The notes below the pieces were generated by a model. That model saw only the letters and a list, made by a program, of their open reading frames with translations, was not told where the DNA came from and did not search any database. Made by a program: the position numbers and the translations under genes. From Archangium sp. (lineage in GTDB: Bacteria; Myxococcota; Myxococcia; Myxococcales; Myxococcaceae), in the NCBI GenBank assembly GCA_016793525.1, contig JAEUJT010000285.1:1-14740 (forward strand): a DNA stretch of 14,740 nucleotides, written 5' to 3'. Shown piece by piece: positions 13,162-14,740 of this stretch; position 1 is the first letter of the stretch, and each line of letters opens with the position of its first letter.

Positions 13162-13849
13162 GAGAGGAGGAGAGCCACTCCCGCAGCGGCTGAAGGTTCG
13201 CCTCGAGCGGGTTGAGCGGCGCGGCGCCTCGCCCGGTACCGAAGGTGTCGACGTCGCAGCGCGGCTCGTAGGTGCCGAAGAGCCGGTCCCAGATGACGAG
13301 CGCTCCGCCCAGGTTTTTCCCTCGCAGGTGCGGCGCGGTGCTGTGGTGCCCGCGGTGCAGGTACGGGCTGTTGAACATCCAGCCCGCCCGGTCGAACCAC
13401 CTCGGCGTGCGGCTGTGGAGGAGGAACACGAACGCCGTGTGGAGCGCGTACACCGGCAGGTACACCTCGAGCGGCACACCCAGCATCGCCAGCAGCCAGT
13501 GCGGCACCAGCACCAGCACCGGCGCCAACATGGAGGTTCTGAAGGAAACCGAGGCGTCGCAGAGGGGCGACTGGTGGTGCACCGCGTGTGTCGCCCACAA
13601 CAGGCGAAAGCGGTGCTCCGCGCGGTGCTGCAGGTAATACAGCGCGTCGAGCAGCACGAAGGCGCCCACCGAGGAGAGCGCTCCGGCCGGCCACGAGAAC
13701 GGCACGTGCGCCGAGACCCACCGGTACACCCCCAGTATCGAGCCGCTCAGCAGCAGGCCGCTCAACGCCGTGAGCGCGCCGCAGGCCCAGTTCGAGAGGC
13801 GGTGTTGGTTCGTGGCGTTCATGGCTCCTATGAAGCCATGAACCGTCAT
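13145..13849 (-). CDS. Sterol desaturase / fatty acid hydroxylase family protein
   Basis: Integral membrane di-iron oxygenase, 234 residues from ATG 13849 or 225 from ATG 13822; the second has AGGAG but only 2 bases before it, so the start is undecided. Hydrophobic segments at about 22-42, 57-73, 105-125 and 130-147. The histidine clusters that bind the two irons are present: DALYYLQHRAEH (His75, His79), HAVHH (88-92), LLHSRTP (His145) and HRGHH (165-169), followed by GKNLGGALVIWDRLFGTYEP, the usual family ending. Members hydroxylate or desaturate sterols, fatty acids, carotenoids or alkylglycerols; the substrate here is unknown. Adjacent minus-strand neighbours are the VWA-type protein upstream (55 bases) and the short stub overlapping its 3' end. 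Confidence 0.93.
   Translation of the reverse strand: MTVHGFIGAMNATNQHRLSNWACGALTALSGLLLSGSILGVYRWVSAHVPFSWPAGALSSVGAFVLLDALYYLQHRAEHRFRLLWATHAVHHQSPLCDASVSFRTSMLAPVLVLVPHWLLAMLGVPLEVYLPVYALHTAFVFLLHSRTPRWFDRAGWMFNSPYLHRGHHSTAPHLRGKNLGGALVIWDRLFGTYEPRCDVDTFGTGRGAAPLNPLEANLQPLREWLSSSRGHRR
13820..13840 (-). repeat. Perfect hairpin covering the internal start of the desaturase
   Basis: CATGGCT (13820-13826) and AGCCATG (13834-13840) are exact inverted repeats with a 7-base loop. The hairpin contains the ATG at 13822 and its AGGAG. In the mRNA it could hide that start and favour the one at 13849. It may also be chance. Confidence 0.35.
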
Positions 13850-13904
13850 GCAGTAGCTGGAACTAACTGAGCTCCCATCAATAACGGGGAGGAATCGACT
13901 CCTG

Positions 13905-14740
13905 CTACTTCACGTCGGGCACGCAGGTGCAGATGCTCGGGTCGCAGATGAGGCCGCCGGTGCAGCCTCCGCAGTCGGCGGCGCAGACGCACGAGCCGGA
14001 GCTCGCCTGGCACACGAGCGGCGCGGCGCACTGGCCTCGGCAGGGGTCTCCGTTCGGGTCGGGGCTGGCGTCGACCCAGTACCGGTACGACACGGCCACC
14101 TTGGTGCCCGCGGTCTTCGGCCGGCAGTCTCCGAAGAACACCATCTTCCGCGTGGCGGCGTCGAAGTCGTACCCACTGGCGCGGCTGCGCGGAACGTCGC
14201 TCGTGGTGCACACCCCCACTGTGCCCGCGGGCTCGATGGCCACCTTGATGGTGCTGGCGATGGGCGGGCGGTGCAGCTGGTGCCCGGTGCGCGCGATGAC
14301 CGCGGTCATGATGGCGTCGAGCGTCGCCGTGAGCTGCGGGCTGCCCGACTGCGCGATGTTGATGTCGCCCAGCACGCCGCCCGACACCGCGATGGCCTCG
14401 AGGTTGCGCCGCGGAGTGGCCTGCGACTCGCCGCACGTCTGGCCTTGCGGGCACACCACGCCGTGCACCGTCGCCTCGGACATGGCGCCGTCGTAGTTGC
14501 GGAACACGGCGGAGAAGTCAGACACCGGCTGCATCGCCTGGTCGTCGGCGTCGGTGAGGAGAATGAGGTGGAGGTCGGCGTTGCGGCGAATGCGGTTGAC
14601 CGCGCCGTCTTCGGTGAGCGGCAACAGCGCGCCTTGAATGTAGCGCTGCGCCGAGAGCAGCGACTGCTCGTTGCCGGTGCCCGCGATGCCGAACCAGGTC
14701 GGGCTGTTCTGGGTGAACCACTGCTGCATCACCGTCGTCT
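13905..14740 (-). CDS. VWA-type surface protein with Cys-rich C-terminus (partial, 5' end outside window)
   Basis: At least 275 residues; the frame is open to the window edge, so the N-terminus, including any signal peptide and metal-binding D-x-S-x-S, is not seen. The visible part has WFGIAGTGNEQSLLSAQRYI, LHLILLTDADDQ (a typical late VWA strand with acidic residues) and FSAVFRNYDG, then a region with Cys pairs (VVCPQGQTCGES, VGVCTTSD), VFFGDCRP and VSYRYWVDASPDPNGDPC. It ends in a dense run of Cys (CAAPLVCQ, CVCAADCGGC, CDPSICTC) resembling EGF-like or dickkopf-like disulfide repeats. Such architecture is common in myxobacterial outer-surface lipoproteins; function unknown. It is upstream of and co-directional with the desaturase. 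Confidence 0.7.
   Translation of the reverse strand, partial: TTVMQQWFTQNSPTWFGIAGTGNEQSLLSAQRYIQGALLPLTEDGAVNRIRRNADLHLILLTDADDQAMQPVSDFSAVFRNYDGAMSEATVHGVVCPQGQTCGESQATPRRNLEAIAVSGGVLGDINIAQSGSPQLTATLDAIMTAVIARTGHQLHRPPIASTIKVAIEPAGTVGVCTTSDVPRSRASGYDFDAATRKMVFFGDCRPKTAGTKVAVSYRYWVDASPDPNGDPCRGQCAAPLVCQASSGSCVCAADCGGCTGGLICDPSICTCVPDVK

Noticed and set aside
13850..13904. Weak hairpins (CTCCC/GGGAG and AGGA/TCCT) between the VWA-type gene and the desaturase
   Set aside because: Stems are only 4-5 bp and there is no T-run on the minus strand; they are not credible terminators.

Overview
The window is about two-thirds G+C by eye, with strong G/C preference at third codon positions, dense gene packing, many lipoprotein signal peptides and a membrane-bound class III cyclase. 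This style suggests a Myxococcota (myxobacterial) chromosome. The lineage is an inference from style and gene content; no rRNA or other marker is present. I see no tRNA, rRNA, CRISPR array, insertion sequence or integrase.

Layout. (1) 1-542, plus strand: the end of a DUF2339-type membrane protein, coupled by a GTGA overlap to a small secreted protein. (2) 645-3023, minus: a CHASE2-adenylate/guanylate cyclase. (3) 3123-4176, minus: a decayed patch holding the C-terminal half of a LysR regulator with a frameshift and no HTH, fused to an AbiEii-like nucleotidyltransferase that has lost a catalytic Asp and apparently its N-terminal helix. (4) 4326-8539, plus: a nuclease-fold lipoprotein, a secreted von Willebrand A protein, a hairpin terminator, a small membrane protein and a lipoprotein with seven propeller-like repeats. 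(5) 8540-10915, minus: a likely operon of cupin, lipoprotein and proA, the last two overlapping by ATGA. (6) 10947-13019, plus: an AraC regulator divergent from the cupin operon, then a compact TPR protein plus two hotdog thioesterases. (7) 13009-14740, minus: a partial VWA-type Cys-rich protein, a sterol-desaturase-family hydroxylase and a 50-residue stub resembling the start of another nucleotidyltransferase.

Functionally the window is a mix of housekeeping (proline synthesis, cyclic-nucleotide signalling, acyl-CoA thioester hydrolysis, lipid oxidation) and cell-envelope proteins of unknown role. Three genes (nuclease lipoprotein, cupin, TPR protein) share a TAC-type hexamer exactly 7 bases before ATG and lack a clear ribosome binding site, which suggests leaderless mRNAs. 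I find no convincing new defence or biosynthetic system. The most unusual parts are the decayed LysR/nucleotidyltransferase junction, the repeated leaderless-promoter signature and the cupin-lipoprotein-proA operon.
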